The notes: generated by a model not told the origin, from the sequence alone. Shown: positions 9,435 to 19,413, numbered from the stretch's first letter. The stretch: 64,000 nt of DNA from Sphingomonas palustris (GCA_026225215.1 JAMFSI010000167.1:1-64000), one strand, 5' to 3'. A program made the numbers and translations.

Positions 9435-10439
9435 ATGAGCAGAGCATCAAAGCCTTCATCCGATAGCCCACGCCTCACGATGGAGGATCTCGCGCGGGAG
9501 GCGGGCGTCTCTAAGATTACGGTTTCGCGCGCGCTGTCCGGTCATCCCCTGGTAAAGGAGGCTACCCGCGCGCGCATCCGCGATCTCGCCGAGAGGCATG
9601 GTTACCGGATCAATGTCGCCGCCCGCAATCTGCGGCAGCAGCGGACCCGGACGATCGCGGTAGTGATCGAAATGACTCCTTCGCACGATCGTTCGATGAG
9701 CGAGCCCTACCCGCTCTCGCTGCTCGGTGGCATCATGCAGGAGTTGACGAGTAGTGCTTACAACATGGTCCTGACGACCATGCCATTGTTCGTGGCCTCC
9801 CCCCCGGCGGTGGATGGGGTCATTCTCCTGGGGCAGGGCGTTCGCGAGGACGCGGTGGAGATCGTGCAGCGCACGGGTCTGCCCTATGTCATCTGGGGGT
9901 CGGTAGACGGTAACGAGGACCACATTACCGTCGGCTCGGACAATGTTCAGGGCGGCAGGATCGCAGCCGAGCATCTGCTGTTTCACGGACGCAAGCGCTT
10001 CGTTTTCGTCGGCGATGGCACGCACCTCGAAATCGCCGACCGGTTTCTCGGATTTCGCGAAAGTATCGAGCAGAATAGCGGCGTGCTGGTGACCACCGTC
10101 TCCAGTCCATTCACCCGGGAAGGCGGCTATTCCGGCCTCGCCGGTCTGCTGGCCGGTGAGGTGGGCACATTCGACGCGGTGTTCGCCGCCAGCGACGGCA
10201 TTGCCATGGGGGTAGTCGACGCGCTGGTCGATGCCGGCCTCAATGTTCCCGAAGACATCTCCGTGATCGGCTTCGACGACGCGCCCGGCGCGGCCCTGTT
10301 CACCCCGGCCATCACTTCGATCGGCCAGAACTGGGACCGCGGCGGCACCTTGCTGGCCCAGAAAATCCTGGCGCTGACCTCCGGCGGGAAACCGGTCTCG
10401 GAGACGATGCCGGTGCAACTCAAACCACGCAGCACCTGA
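9435..10439 (+). CDS. LacI family transcriptional regulator
   Basis: MEDLAREAGVSKITVSRALSGHPLVKEATRARIRDLAERHGYRINVAARNLRQQRTRTIAVV; periplasmic-binding-like effector domain. Confidence 0.93.
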   Translation: MSRASKPSSDSPRLTMEDLAREAGVSKITVSRALSGHPLVKEATRARIRDLAERHGYRINVAARNLRQQRTRTIAVVIEMTPSHDRSMSEPYPLSLLGGIMQELTSSAYNMVLTTMPLFVASPPAVDGVILLGQGVREDAVEIVQRTGLPYVIWGSVDGNEDHITVGSDNVQGGRIAAEHLLFHGRKRFVFVGDGTHLEIADRFLGFRESIEQNSGVLVTTVSSPFTREGGYSGLAGLLAGEVGTFDAVFAASDGIAMGVVDALVDAGLNVPEDISVIGFDDAPGAALFTPAITSIGQNWDRGGTLLAQKILALTSGGKPVSETMPVQLKPRST

Positions 10440-10484
10440 GCTGACGAGGCAGGCATCTGCCCAAATTTCCAACGCCCTTAAAAA

Positions 10485-10512
10485 TGATATCGATATCTTG
10501 ACATCGATATCA
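10485..10512. promoter_or_regulatory. Two abutting LacI-type operator palindromes
   Basis: TGATATCGATATCT (10485-10498) immediately followed by TGACATCGATATCA (10499-10512), between the LacI gene and the GH65 gene. Confidence 0.7.
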
Positions 10513-10582
10513 TTAGCCAACTATTGCACAGGATAAGGAGTTAGCGCCCGAGGTGAGGCGCGGCCCAGGAGAGGAATCGTCG

Positions 10583-13498
10583 GTGCTGGCTGTGCAACCG
10601 ATTCAGAATGTACAGTGTGTTTACCAGGCCGCTGGAGACGATCCGCGCGCCGAACATCACGCCACGCTGTTCGCGTTGGCCAACGGTCTCATCGGCATAA
10701 GGGGCTCGTTCGACGAGTTGGCGGCCCGGCCCGACGTCATTCTGCCAGCCGCCTACGTCACCCGCCCGATCACTTATCACGAAGCTTTCCCCGGCTATGC
10801 CGACGCTACCGAAACCAGGGTGTTGTGTCCGAGCCCGGTGTTCGTGCGCATCCTGATCGACGGTCGCGAAATCGACCTGGCCGAGGCGGTGATCGAGCGC
10901 TTCAGTCGGTGGCTCGACTTGGATACCGGCATGCTTCACCGGCTCACCCGCTGGCGGCTGGCCGATGGCCGGGAGTTCGAGATCACCGCAATGCGGCTGG
11001 TGCCGCTGGAGGGCGGCCCCGTCATCGCTTCGCGGCTGCGCTTCATGGCCATCAACTTTACCGGCGAGGTGGCCCTGGTGCCATCCTATGGGCGTGGCTC
11101 GGGCAGTCCCGATGGCGATAGCCACGATCCGCGCATATCGGCGCGGCTGGTGCGGTTCTGGACGGCTGAGGCATCGGTTACTGCTGGCGCCGATCGCTTT
11201 ATCAGCGGCGACATCGCGCTCGATTATCGCTGCGAAATTTCTCCAACGATCGGCCAATGGCGGAGCGAGATCGCCGGTGGAGCGGTGGTCGCTCGGCTCG
11301 CCCCCAGCGACTCGCTTGCCTACGACCGCGTGGTGGAGATCGGCATCGCTGGCGCCACCAGCCAGGCGCCGCTGCCGGCCTTCAACACGCTGGCACATCA
11401 GCAGCACGATGCCCTGAGCCGTTTCTGGGAACGCGCGGGTTGCACGGTCGATGGCGACGAGCGCTTGACCCAGGCGCTGCGTTTCAACCAGTTTCAGCTT
11501 TTCCAATCCGCCTCGCGCAGCAACCACTACGGCACTGCGGCCAAGGGCCTGTCGGGCGATGGCTACGAGGGCCATTGCTTCTGGGATGCCGAGGCCTTCA
11601 TGCTGCCCGTGCTCGCGCTGACCGCGCCGGATCGCGCCAGGGTGCTGATTGGTTATCGCGTCGCCACGCTCGATGCCGCGCGCAAGAATGCGCGTCTGCT
11701 GGGGCATGAAAGCGGTGCGCTTTATCCGTGGCGCACGATCTCCGGGCGCGAATGTTCCTCGCATTACCCTACCGGCGCCGCGCAATATCACATCAACGCC
11801 GATATAGCCCAGGCTCTCAAGCTCTACGTCGAAGCCACCGGCGACGAGACTTGCCTCGCCGACGCCGCCGAGATGCTATTCGAGACGGCGCGGATCTGGA
11901 TCGACATTGGCCGGTTCGATCCCGCGCGTGCTGGCGCATTCTGCATTTATGGCGTGACTGGCCCCGACGAATACACCGCGCTCGTCGATAACGACTTCTA
12001 CACCAACGCCGCCGCCCGACTGCATCTGGCCTTCGCGGCGGAAACGGCGGCGTGGCTCGGGCGCAACGACCCCGCCGGATTTGCCGAGATGGCCGGGCGT
12101 TTGCAGTTGAGCGACGGCGAGACCTGTGTCTGGGCCTGCGCGGCGAGAACGATGTGGCTTCCCGTCGACGCAGCGCGCGGCGTCAATCCGCAGGACGATA
12201 GCTTTCTGGCAAAGCCGGCGTTCAACGCGCCGCTGCGGGTGCCCGGCCGCCCGCTGTTGCTCGACCACCATCCGATGACGCTGTTCCGCCATCAGGTGTG
12301 CAAGCAGGGCGACGTCATCCAGGCCATGGCGATGGGGCTGGTCGATGTGCCGCTGGCCCGCGCCAGCCAAAACTATGCCTATTACGAACCGATCACCTCG
12401 CATGATTCGACGCTCTCCGCGCCCGCCTTCGGCATCGTCGCGGCCCAGATCGGCGCCTTTGCCGACGCACGTCGTTTCCTCGAAGAGGCGGTCTTCGTCG
12501 ATCTCGAAAACCGGCATCACAATACCGATCACGGTTTGCACATGGCGGCGCTGGCGGGCGGCTGGCTGACGCTGGTGCGCGGCTGGGCCGGTCTAATGCT
12601 GCGCGAGGACGGGCTTCACTTCCGTCCCCGCTCGGCACCGGGGTTTTCACATTACCATTTCCGCCTGGAATGGCGCGGCAGCGTGCTGTCGGTGAGCGTC
12701 GATCCCGATGGCGCGACTTATGTCGTCAAGCAGGGGCCGGCGATCACTCTCCACGATCATGGCCGCGCCTGCGAGACCGGCTCGCGGCCGGTGACGATGC
12801 CCCGCCCGCTGACCTGCGGCATCATTTTCGATCTCGACGGCGTGCTCACCGACACCGCCGAAGACCATTACCACGCCTGGGCCGAACTGTCCCGTCGCCA
12901 CGGCTTCCGCTTCGACCGCGCTTTCAACGACAATCTCAAGGGGGTCGATCGCGCGGCCTCTTTGCGGCTTATTCTCGACCATTCGCAAGTCAGCCTGCCG
13001 GACGATCTGTTCGACACCTGCCTCGCCGAGAAGAACGCGCTCTACCGCGAGCGGCTGGCGGCTTACACGCCCGCCAATCTGTTTCCGGGCGTGAAGGCGC
13101 TGTTCGCGGCTTGTCGCGATGCCGGCCTACGGATCGCGCTCGCCTCGGCCAGTCGCAACGCCCCTGAAGTGCTCGCCCGGCTCGGCATAGCGGAGCAGTT
13201 CGATTTCATCGCCGATGCCGCTGCGATCGCCCGGCCCAAGCCGGCGCCCGATATATTCCTCGCCTGCGCGGCGGCGATGGGTCTCGCGCCCGCAGCCTGC
13301 ATCGGGGTCGAGGACGCGCAGGCCGGGGTCGATGCGATCCGCGCGGCGGGCATGCCCGCGATCGGCATCGACGGAACCGGGCGCCTGGCTGGCACGGATC
13401 GAACCGTATCGAATGTGTCGGACCTGTCGATCGCGGAAATTTTGGTGGTCGGGGCGCAGCCTCGGCAGCCGAATGATATTGTTACCCAAAAACACTGA
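10583..13498 (+). CDS. Fusion protein: GH65 glycoside phosphorylase (N-terminal) plus beta-phosphoglucomutase HAD domain (C-terminal)
   Basis: GH65 motifs GYEGHCFWDAEAFMLP, GVTGPDEYTALVDNDFYTNAA, KQGDVIQAMAMG, HDSTLSAPAFGIVAAQIG; then IIFDLDGVLTDTAEDHYHAWAELSRRHG ... PKPAPDIFLACAAAMGLAPAACIGVEDAQAGVDAIRAAGM. One frame from 10553; GTG at 10583 has an upstream GGAGAGGA. Confidence 0.9.
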   Translation: MLAVQPIQNVQCVYQAAGDDPRAEHHATLFALANGLIGIRGSFDELAARPDVILPAAYVTRPITYHEAFPGYADATETRVLCPSPVFVRILIDGREIDLAEAVIERFSRWLDLDTGMLHRLTRWRLADGREFEITAMRLVPLEGGPVIASRLRFMAINFTGEVALVPSYGRGSGSPDGDSHDPRISARLVRFWTAEASVTAGADRFISGDIALDYRCEISPTIGQWRSEIAGGAVVARLAPSDSLAYDRVVEIGIAGATSQAPLPAFNTLAHQQHDALSRFWERAGCTVDGDERLTQALRFNQFQLFQSASRSNHYGTAAKGLSGDGYEGHCFWDAEAFMLPVLALTAPDRARVLIGYRVATLDAARKNARLLGHESGALYPWRTISGRECSSHYPTGAAQYHINADIAQALKLYVEATGDETCLADAAEMLFETARIWIDIGRFDPARAGAFCIYGVTGPDEYTALVDNDFYTNAAARLHLAFAAETAAWLGRNDPAGFAEMAGRLQLSDGETCVWACAARTMWLPVDAARGVNPQDDSFLAKPAFNAPLRVPGRPLLLDHHPMTLFRHQVCKQGDVIQAMAMGLVDVPLARASQNYAYYEPITSHDSTLSAPAFGIVAAQIGAFADARRFLEEAVFVDLENRHHNTDHGLHMAALAGGWLTLVRGWAGLMLREDGLHFRPRSAPGFSHYHFRLEWRGSVLSVSVDPDGATYVVKQGPAITLHDHGRACETGSRPVTMPRPLTCGIIFDLDGVLTDTAEDHYHAWAELSRRHGFRFDRAFNDNLKGVDRAASLRLILDHSQVSLPDDLFDTCLAEKNALYRERLAAYTPANLFPGVKALFAACRDAGLRIALASASRNAPEVLARLGIAEQFDFIADAAAIARPKPAPDIFLACAAAMGLAPAACIGVEDAQAGVDAIRAAGMPAIGIDGTGRLAGTDRTVSNVSDLSIAEILVVGAQPRQPNDIVTQKH

Positions 13499-13513
13499 GA
13501 GGGAGGAAGTCTC

Positions 13514-15844
13514 ATGAAAATGCGTTATATGCTCTTGTCGACGATCGCCATGGTGGCAGCGCCCGCGGCGACTTACGCCCAAGCGGCGCCCACAGCCCCG
13601 ACCGGGCCCGCCGCTGCGCCTGCGGCTGGCGAGCCGGCTGCTGCGGAAATCGTCGTCACCGGCCGCGCCGGCGGCAATGGTATCAAGAAGCTCGAAGCGG
13701 GCTATTCGATCACCACGATCTCCTCGGCCGATATCGCCATTCAGAACCCCAAAAGCACCGGTGATTTGCTGAAATCGGTTCCCGGCGTCTGGGTCGAAAG
13801 TTCTGGCGGCATCGGCACATCGAACGTCTTTGTGCGGGGTATCCCGACCACGGGCGATGCCCCCTTCGTGACGATGCAGTTCGACAGCATCCCGGTGTTT
13901 GGCGTTAACAGCCCCTCGTTCATGGACCAGACCGCGCTGGTGCGCATCGATGAGACGGTGCAGGGCGTAGAAGCGGTCAATGGCGGCCCCGCCTCGCTGT
14001 TTTCGGACGGTCAGCCGGGCTTGACCACCAACCTCATCCTGCGCGAAGGTCATGAGCAGACTGCTGGCTCGATCAAGGCTTCGGCTACCAATTACGGCGC
14101 ACCCCGCATCGATGGCTATCTGAGCGGCAAACTAGCTGAAGACACCTACTATATGATCGGCGGCTATTATCAGCGGGGCGACACCGTGCGCCGCGCCGGC
14201 TTCGCCACCGAAAAGGGCGGTCAGATCACCGCCAATATCACGCACAAGTTCGACAACGGCAAGTTTAACATCTTTGCCCGCTACACTGACGATCATGGCG
14301 AATGGTTCCTGCCCTTCGCCGCCAATGTCCCTGGCATCAACCTTAGAACCTACAACCAGCTCAACAACTACAACCGGAACGAAACGATCGTTAAGCCTGG
14401 CACCGGACCCAACGGTCCGACCGAGAATTTCGATCTGGGGGCGGGACGCGGCTGGAAGGGCGTGATCGCCGGCACCAACCTTAATCTCGATCTCACACCA
14501 CATCTCGCTTTGGTCAACCGCTTTGGCTTCACCAAGGGTACATTGCAGACTGCCGGCCTGGTACCCCAGGGCGCCGGTGCGATCACCGTGCAGCAAGCGA
14601 TAAATGGTGGAGATGGTACGCCGGGTCAGACCGTTAACCAAGTCGCAGGCATCCACACCGGCCAGGCCCTCGCCTCGTCTGACTACGTCCAGCAGTTCGG
14701 CGCCTGGGTGATCGAAAAAGACCTCACCTCGGTTACCGATGAGGCGGCATTGACGCTGAATGTCGGCGGCAACAAGCTGACCGGCGGTTATTACTACAAC
14801 CACTTCACCTCGAACGACCAATGGAGCCTTGGCAACAATTACTGGATGCAAGTGGGCGGATCGGGCGATGTCGTTAATCTCGACAATTCGCTCGCCACAG
14901 CCAATGGTTTCAACATCTCCGATTACGGCACCGGGGACGAGAATGCCTTTTATCTGGCCGACTCGTACAACATAACCGACGCATTGCGTATCGATGCCGG
15001 CATCCGTTACGAGATCGAGACCATCAAATTTGTCATGTTCAATGGCCCTGCTTCAAGGATCCAGGATAACATCAAGCGACATGCGGCGCCGTGGACGCTG
15101 GGCGTCGACTACAAGGCAACCGAGCACCTCAACTTCTATGCCCGCGGCTCGCAAGGCTACCACTTCCCCAGCTTCGATGATGTGCGTTCGCAGCTCGGCA
15201 GCACCAGTGGGCCGTCACTTGATGACAATTTGAAAGTCTTGTCCTTCGAGGGCGGCGCGAAATACCATATGCATGGTTTCGACGCATCGCTCGCCGTTTT
15301 TTGGGACAAGGTTACCGGCGAAGTATATTGCGATGTGGGCTCGAACGCACAATGCGTCGTCGCCGGATCCAAGACCCCGGGTATCGAATTCGCCGGCGCC
15401 TGGACCAGTGACTTTGGGCTGAGCATCAGCACGGACGCTACGCTGGAAAAGCCCAAGACATGGGCTCCCGGCGTCATCCAGAACGGCATCTCGATCGATG
15501 GCCTGCAGGCAGAGCGTATTCCCAAATATCAGGCCCGCATCACCCCCGCTTACAAATTTGGTATCGCCGACACCAAGGCGACGATCTACGGAACCTTCGA
15601 GGCGCTGGGCAAGCGTTACAGCGATCTCGGCAATACCCAGCCACTGGCAGCTTACACGACGCTCAGCGCCGGTATTCTGGTCGAACACAATGGCCTCAGC
15701 TTCCAGGCAGCGGGTGACAATCTCACCAACTCGCACGGCCTGACCGAGGGCAACCCGCGCTTCGTCGGCGCCAATCCCGCACTGCCCGATGTGCGCCCGA
15801 TCTTCGGTCGCTCGTTCAAGTTCACGGTCGGCTACAAGTTCTGA
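13514..15844 (+). CDS. TonB-dependent receptor
   Basis: Signal peptide, EIVVTG TonB-box-like segment, plug domain with VFVRGIPTTGDAPFVTMQFDSIPV, C-terminal FGRSFKFTVGYKF. Confidence 0.93.
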   Translation: MKMRYMLLSTIAMVAAPAATYAQAAPTAPTGPAAAPAAGEPAAAEIVVTGRAGGNGIKKLEAGYSITTISSADIAIQNPKSTGDLLKSVPGVWVESSGGIGTSNVFVRGIPTTGDAPFVTMQFDSIPVFGVNSPSFMDQTALVRIDETVQGVEAVNGGPASLFSDGQPGLTTNLILREGHEQTAGSIKASATNYGAPRIDGYLSGKLAEDTYYMIGGYYQRGDTVRRAGFATEKGGQITANITHKFDNGKFNIFARYTDDHGEWFLPFAANVPGINLRTYNQLNNYNRNETIVKPGTGPNGPTENFDLGAGRGWKGVIAGTNLNLDLTPHLALVNRFGFTKGTLQTAGLVPQGAGAITVQQAINGGDGTPGQTVNQVAGIHTGQALASSDYVQQFGAWVIEKDLTSVTDEAALTLNVGGNKLTGGYYYNHFTSNDQWSLGNNYWMQVGGSGDVVNLDNSLATANGFNISDYGTGDENAFYLADSYNITDALRIDAGIRYEIETIKFVMFNGPASRIQDNIKRHAAPWTLGVDYKATEHLNFYARGSQGYHFPSFDDVRSQLGSTSGPSLDDNLKVLSFEGGAKYHMHGFDASLAVFWDKVTGEVYCDVGSNAQCVVAGSKTPGIEFAGAWTSDFGLSISTDATLEKPKTWAPGVIQNGISIDGLQAERIPKYQARITPAYKFGIADTKATIYGTFEALGKRYSDLGNTQPLAAYTTLSAGILVEHNGLSFQAAGDNLTNSHGLTEGNPRFVGANPALPDVRPIFGRSFKFTVGYKF

Positions 15845-15871
15845 TTTTCATGTATTAGCTCCCCCACCCTG

Positions 15872-15908
15872 GGGGCGGCTGCCTTTCCGGCAGCCGCCCC
15901 GCTTTTGT
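15872..15908 (+). terminator. Rho-independent terminator downstream of the TonB receptor
   Basis: GGGGCGGCTGCC-TTTCC-GGCAGCCGCCCC followed by GCTTTTGTTT. Confidence 0.85.
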
Positions 15909-15936
15909 TTAGGCTGCTTTCGTTCAGGATACGCCT

Positions 15937-17184
15937 ATGACTCAGCGCTCCCGACTTATTGCCGCGATGCTCCTGACCTATTTCACTTATGGGATGCTGC
16001 TGAACACCGTGGGCACGGTTATTCTGCAGTCGATGGCGAGCCTCGGCGTCACCAAGGGGCAGGCGGGCTGGTTCGACGGCTTCAAGGATATCAGCATCGC
16101 GGGGGTGTCGTTCCTCACCGCAAGCTACCTGCCTCGCCTCGGCCTCAAGCGCGCGCTGCAGGTCGGGCTGGCATTGTCGGCCTTGGCCTGCGTGGCAGTG
16201 CGCATGGTGCCGTCCTATGCGGCGCTCTGCCTGCATTTCATGCTGATCGGCACGTCCTTCGCCTTCGTCAAAGTCGCCATATATACGCTGATCGGCCATG
16301 TTACCGAGGACGGGAGATCGCACGCCAGCCTCGCTTCGATCATCGAGGGCGGCTTCATGATCGGGGTGCTATCGGTCACCTTGCTGCTCAGCCTGTTTGT
16401 CGGGCATTCGCTCATCGACACTAGCCGCACCTGGCTCAACGCCTATTGGATCATGGCGGGGCTATGCCTGTTGTGTCTGGCGCTGCTGAGCACCGTTTCG
16501 ATCGAGCGCCAGACATTGGAGCCTAGCCGCGATCAGGCCTCCATCGCCGAGATGCTGCGATTGGCGCGGTTGCCGCTGGTCCTGGTCTTCATCTTCTGCG
16601 CCTTCACTTATGTGTTCATCGAGCAGGGCATCGGGACCTGGCTGCCGACCTTCAACAATGAGGTGCTCAAGCTACCGCAATCGATGAGCGTGATCGCCGG
16701 CAGCTTCTACGCCGCCTCGATCGCCATGGGCAGGCTGGCGGGCGGCGGGTTGATCCGCCGTTTTGGCTGGTATCCGGTGATCAATGCCTGCCTGGTGTTG
16801 GTCGCCGGCACCATCCTGCTGATCGCGCCGCTGAGCGCGCATGGGCCACAGGCGCCGGTGACCGATTGGCTGCATGCCCCGCTCGCGGCCTATCTGTTCC
16901 TCGCGGTGGGCGCGTTTCTCGCGCCGATCTATCCCACCATCGTCTCGGTGCTGCTCTCGGCCAGTCCCAGGGCGCGCCATGCCGAGCTGATGGGGCTGGT
17001 GGTGATCTTTTCGGCGCTCGGCGGCACCACCGGGTCGCGCCTGACGGCGATGCTGTTCGCCAGCCTCAGCGGCGCCACGGCCTTCGGCTGCATGGTGATC
17101 CCGGCGGTGATTCTCATTGGCGGAGTGTTCCAGCTACGCCGGCATCAGCTGCTGGCAGAGAATCTCAAGCCGGTAGAGCATTGA
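15937..17184 (+). CDS. MFS transporter (sugar-type)
   Basis: 415 aa, 12-TM pattern, immediately downstream of the GH65 / TonB receptor genes. Confidence 0.85.
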   Translation: MTQRSRLIAAMLLTYFTYGMLLNTVGTVILQSMASLGVTKGQAGWFDGFKDISIAGVSFLTASYLPRLGLKRALQVGLALSALACVAVRMVPSYAALCLHFMLIGTSFAFVKVAIYTLIGHVTEDGRSHASLASIIEGGFMIGVLSVTLLLSLFVGHSLIDTSRTWLNAYWIMAGLCLLCLALLSTVSIERQTLEPSRDQASIAEMLRLARLPLVLVFIFCAFTYVFIEQGIGTWLPTFNNEVLKLPQSMSVIAGSFYAASIAMGRLAGGGLIRRFGWYPVINACLVLVAGTILLIAPLSAHGPQAPVTDWLHAPLAAYLFLAVGAFLAPIYPTIVSVLLSASPRARHAELMGLVVIFSALGGTTGSRLTAMLFASLSGATAFGCMVIPAVILIGGVFQLRRHQLLAENLKPVEH

Positions 17185-17839
17185 TCGCGATAGTAATGCG
17201 CGTCTCATCGCTATCATGCGGCTCGACATAATGCTCCAGCCAATGCGGAAACAGCACTAGCAGGCCAGCATGCGGAGCCAGCCGTACCTCCTTGCAGGCA
17301 TTGGCGCCGTTGCCTTTGTATGGCGAGTTCAGCACGCCGGGACGCGGATCGCGAAACACCAGCGGGCCCGAGCCTTCGGGAACCTGGATATAGAAGCAGC
17401 CGCTGAGCAGGACATTGTCGTGCATGTGGAGAAAATTGAATCCGCCCCGGTCATGCATGTTAACCCAGGACTGGAGTCCGAAAGGACACGGCCCGCCCGC
17501 CATCTCCTCCAGGACGCCGGCAACCAGGCGCCTGATTTCGGGTGCCAGAGCCGCAAAACCGGCCATGTCGAGTATCGCGTTGTCCTGGCTGTTCCAGCCG
17601 GAACGGTTGGTACGTCCTGCTAGCTGGGGCTGCTGCTCGCGCAGGCGTTCGATCTCGCGCACCCAGCCGGCCAACCGGTCCTCGAACTGGGGCAGCCGAG
17701 CTTGCCAAATCTCGGTCGGAAACAACGTGTGCCGAGTGATCCGGGCAGGGCTCTGCCCGCCGACAGCGCCAGCGATCTTAAAGTTGGGGCTAAACGAACT
17801 GGCCATCGAAATGCTCGCCCCTCCTGGGTTTCTATTCAT
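17165..17839 (-). CDS. Putative 2OG-Fe(II) oxygenase (TIGR02466-like)
   Basis: HTLFPTEIWQARLP..., WVNMHDRGGFNFLHMHDNVLLSGCFYIQVPEGSGPLVFRDPR, LVLFPHWLEHYVEPHDSDETRITIAIN; 20-bp convergent overlap with the MFS gene. Confidence 0.75.
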   Translation of the reverse strand: MNRNPGGASISMASSFSPNFKIAGAVGGQSPARITRHTLFPTEIWQARLPQFEDRLAGWVREIERLREQQPQLAGRTNRSGWNSQDNAILDMAGFAALAPEIRRLVAGVLEEMAGGPCPFGLQSWVNMHDRGGFNFLHMHDNVLLSGCFYIQVPEGSGPLVFRDPRPGVLNSPYKGNGANACKEVRLAPHAGLLVLFPHWLEHYVEPHDSDETRITIAINALPA

Positions 17840-17958
17840 CTTCGCGTTTCTCTTGCCTTCCCTCTGCTTGGTGGCAAGTGCAGATGCGGGTAAATTCCAC
17901 GGGCCGATCCTGGAAAGTGGTATTTTGGCAGACCGAGGCCATCGGGGCGTTCACCCCA

Positions 17959-19212
17959 TCAGACACTGCCGATCGGCGTTGCCGCAGGCGAAGCCATCCG
18001 TCGCGCGCTCAGCAGCAGCGCGGCGCCGAGCGCCAGGAAGGCAGCCTCGCCGACGATGGCGCCCGCATAGGAGCCGGTTCGCGCGAAGACCAGCGCCGCT
18101 GCCGGCACGCAGAGCACGCTGAACGGCAAATTGACTAGGTTCATCAGGCCGTAGCTGCGGCTGAAGTTCCGAGCGCCGAAAGCCCGGCTCAGCATGACCC
18201 CCAGCACCGGCATGACACCCGCCCCGTGGAAACCGATCAGGCCGATCAATACCGCCGTGATCGGGAACGGCGGTCGCAAGAGCAGGAGCAGCCACAAGCC
18301 TATGCTATCGATCACCACCAGCAGCATCGCCGTTGCCCCGCCCAGCCGGTCGGCCAGCCAGCCAAAGAACACCGTGCCGAACATGCCCACGAAGGATTGC
18401 AGAGATAGCAAACTCGCCGCCAGCGCGAGCGAAAAGCCCCAGGACTGAAACATCGGCACCATATGCGCGGTCAGGATGATCGAGCCGATGAGCGAAGCGA
18501 TCGCCGGCAGGATCGTGGCCCAGAACCGAAAGCTGCCCAGCAATTGCATCATCGCGATCGGCTGAGCAGGGCCGGCCCCTGACACCGTTCCCTCGGCCAC
18601 TGCGGCATCGCGGCTGCCAAACTCCGGCGGCTGGTCGACGATAAACAGGCAGGACACGGCGGCGATTGCCGCCAATGCCGCTAGGATACGATAGGCCCCC
18701 GCCAGCCCCAGCGCGTGGAGCGCCCAGGTCGAAATCAAGGGCACGATCACGATGACGATCGGCGCCGATACAAACCCCAGAACGCGACCGCTGTTAACCC
18801 GGAACCATCGTGTCACCAATGTCGGCGGCAGCACCACGGCGGTGGCGAATCCCGGCCCGAGCAGCAAGCCAAACGCGATCATGTACATCGTGTAGCTCGA
18901 CGCCACCGAGAGCAGGAGATAGCCGGCAACGGTGAGCAGCGCGCCCAGCAGCATGATCGTGCGCAGCGACAAGCGCGTTGCCAGCAGGCCGGTGACCGGC
19001 GCCAGCAGCGAGGTTGCCAGCAACACCGCCGGCGTGCCCAGCGTGCTGAAGGCCCGGCCGATGCCATAGCGCGCCTCATTGGCGGCCAGCAGCACGCTGA
19101 ACGATCCCCAAACGCAGCCGAAGGTAATGTTCTGGTGAAGGAAAGCGATCACCGCCATGCGCCGGGCCAGCGGATGGTTCGACTCGCTCGTAGCTGCGGA
19201 CAATGGCTTCAC
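17959..19212 (-). CDS. MFS transporter
   Basis: 417 aa, 12-TM pattern. Confidence 0.85.
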   Translation of the reverse strand: MKPLSAATSESNHPLARRMAVIAFLHQNITFGCVWGSFSVLLAANEARYGIGRAFSTLGTPAVLLATSLLAPVTGLLATRLSLRTIMLLGALLTVAGYLLLSVASSYTMYMIAFGLLLGPGFATAVVLPPTLVTRWFRVNSGRVLGFVSAPIVIVIVPLISTWALHALGLAGAYRILAALAAIAAVSCLFIVDQPPEFGSRDAAVAEGTVSGAGPAQPIAMMQLLGSFRFWATILPAIASLIGSIILTAHMVPMFQSWGFSLALAASLLSLQSFVGMFGTVFFGWLADRLGGATAMLLVVIDSIGLWLLLLLRPPFPITAVLIGLIGFHGAGVMPVLGVMLSRAFGARNFSRSYGLMNLVNLPFSVLCVPAAALVFARTGSYAGAIVGEAAFLALGAALLLSARRMASPAATPIGSV

Positions 19213-19264
19213 CTTTCCCGTTCAATCATCGCGCGGGGTTACCGCGCGGAGTAACATTTTAGTG

Positions 19265-19413
19265 TCTGATCCGAAACTTCGTTTCGGATAGTCGGTACCG
19301 GCCCGCTCCCCCGGCCCAACCACCCATATAGAGTACCCTCGGGGTGGTTGGGCCGGGGGAGCGGGCCGGTACCGACTTCTAAATCCGCTCTTTCGCGGAT
19401 TTAGAAGTCGGTT
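19265..19413. repeat. Palindromic intergenic element, copy 2
   Basis: Perfect 35-bp arms GTCGGTACCGGCCCGCTCCCCCGGCCCAACCACCC (19291-19325) and its reverse complement (19342-19376) with a 16-nt loop; flanking hairpins CCGAAACttCGTTTCGG and TAAATCCGCtctttcGCGGATTTA. Confidence 0.92.

Noticed and set aside
10541-11791. 416-aa minus-strand ORF over GH65
   Set aside because: Shadow ORF; GH65 motifs lie on the plus strand.
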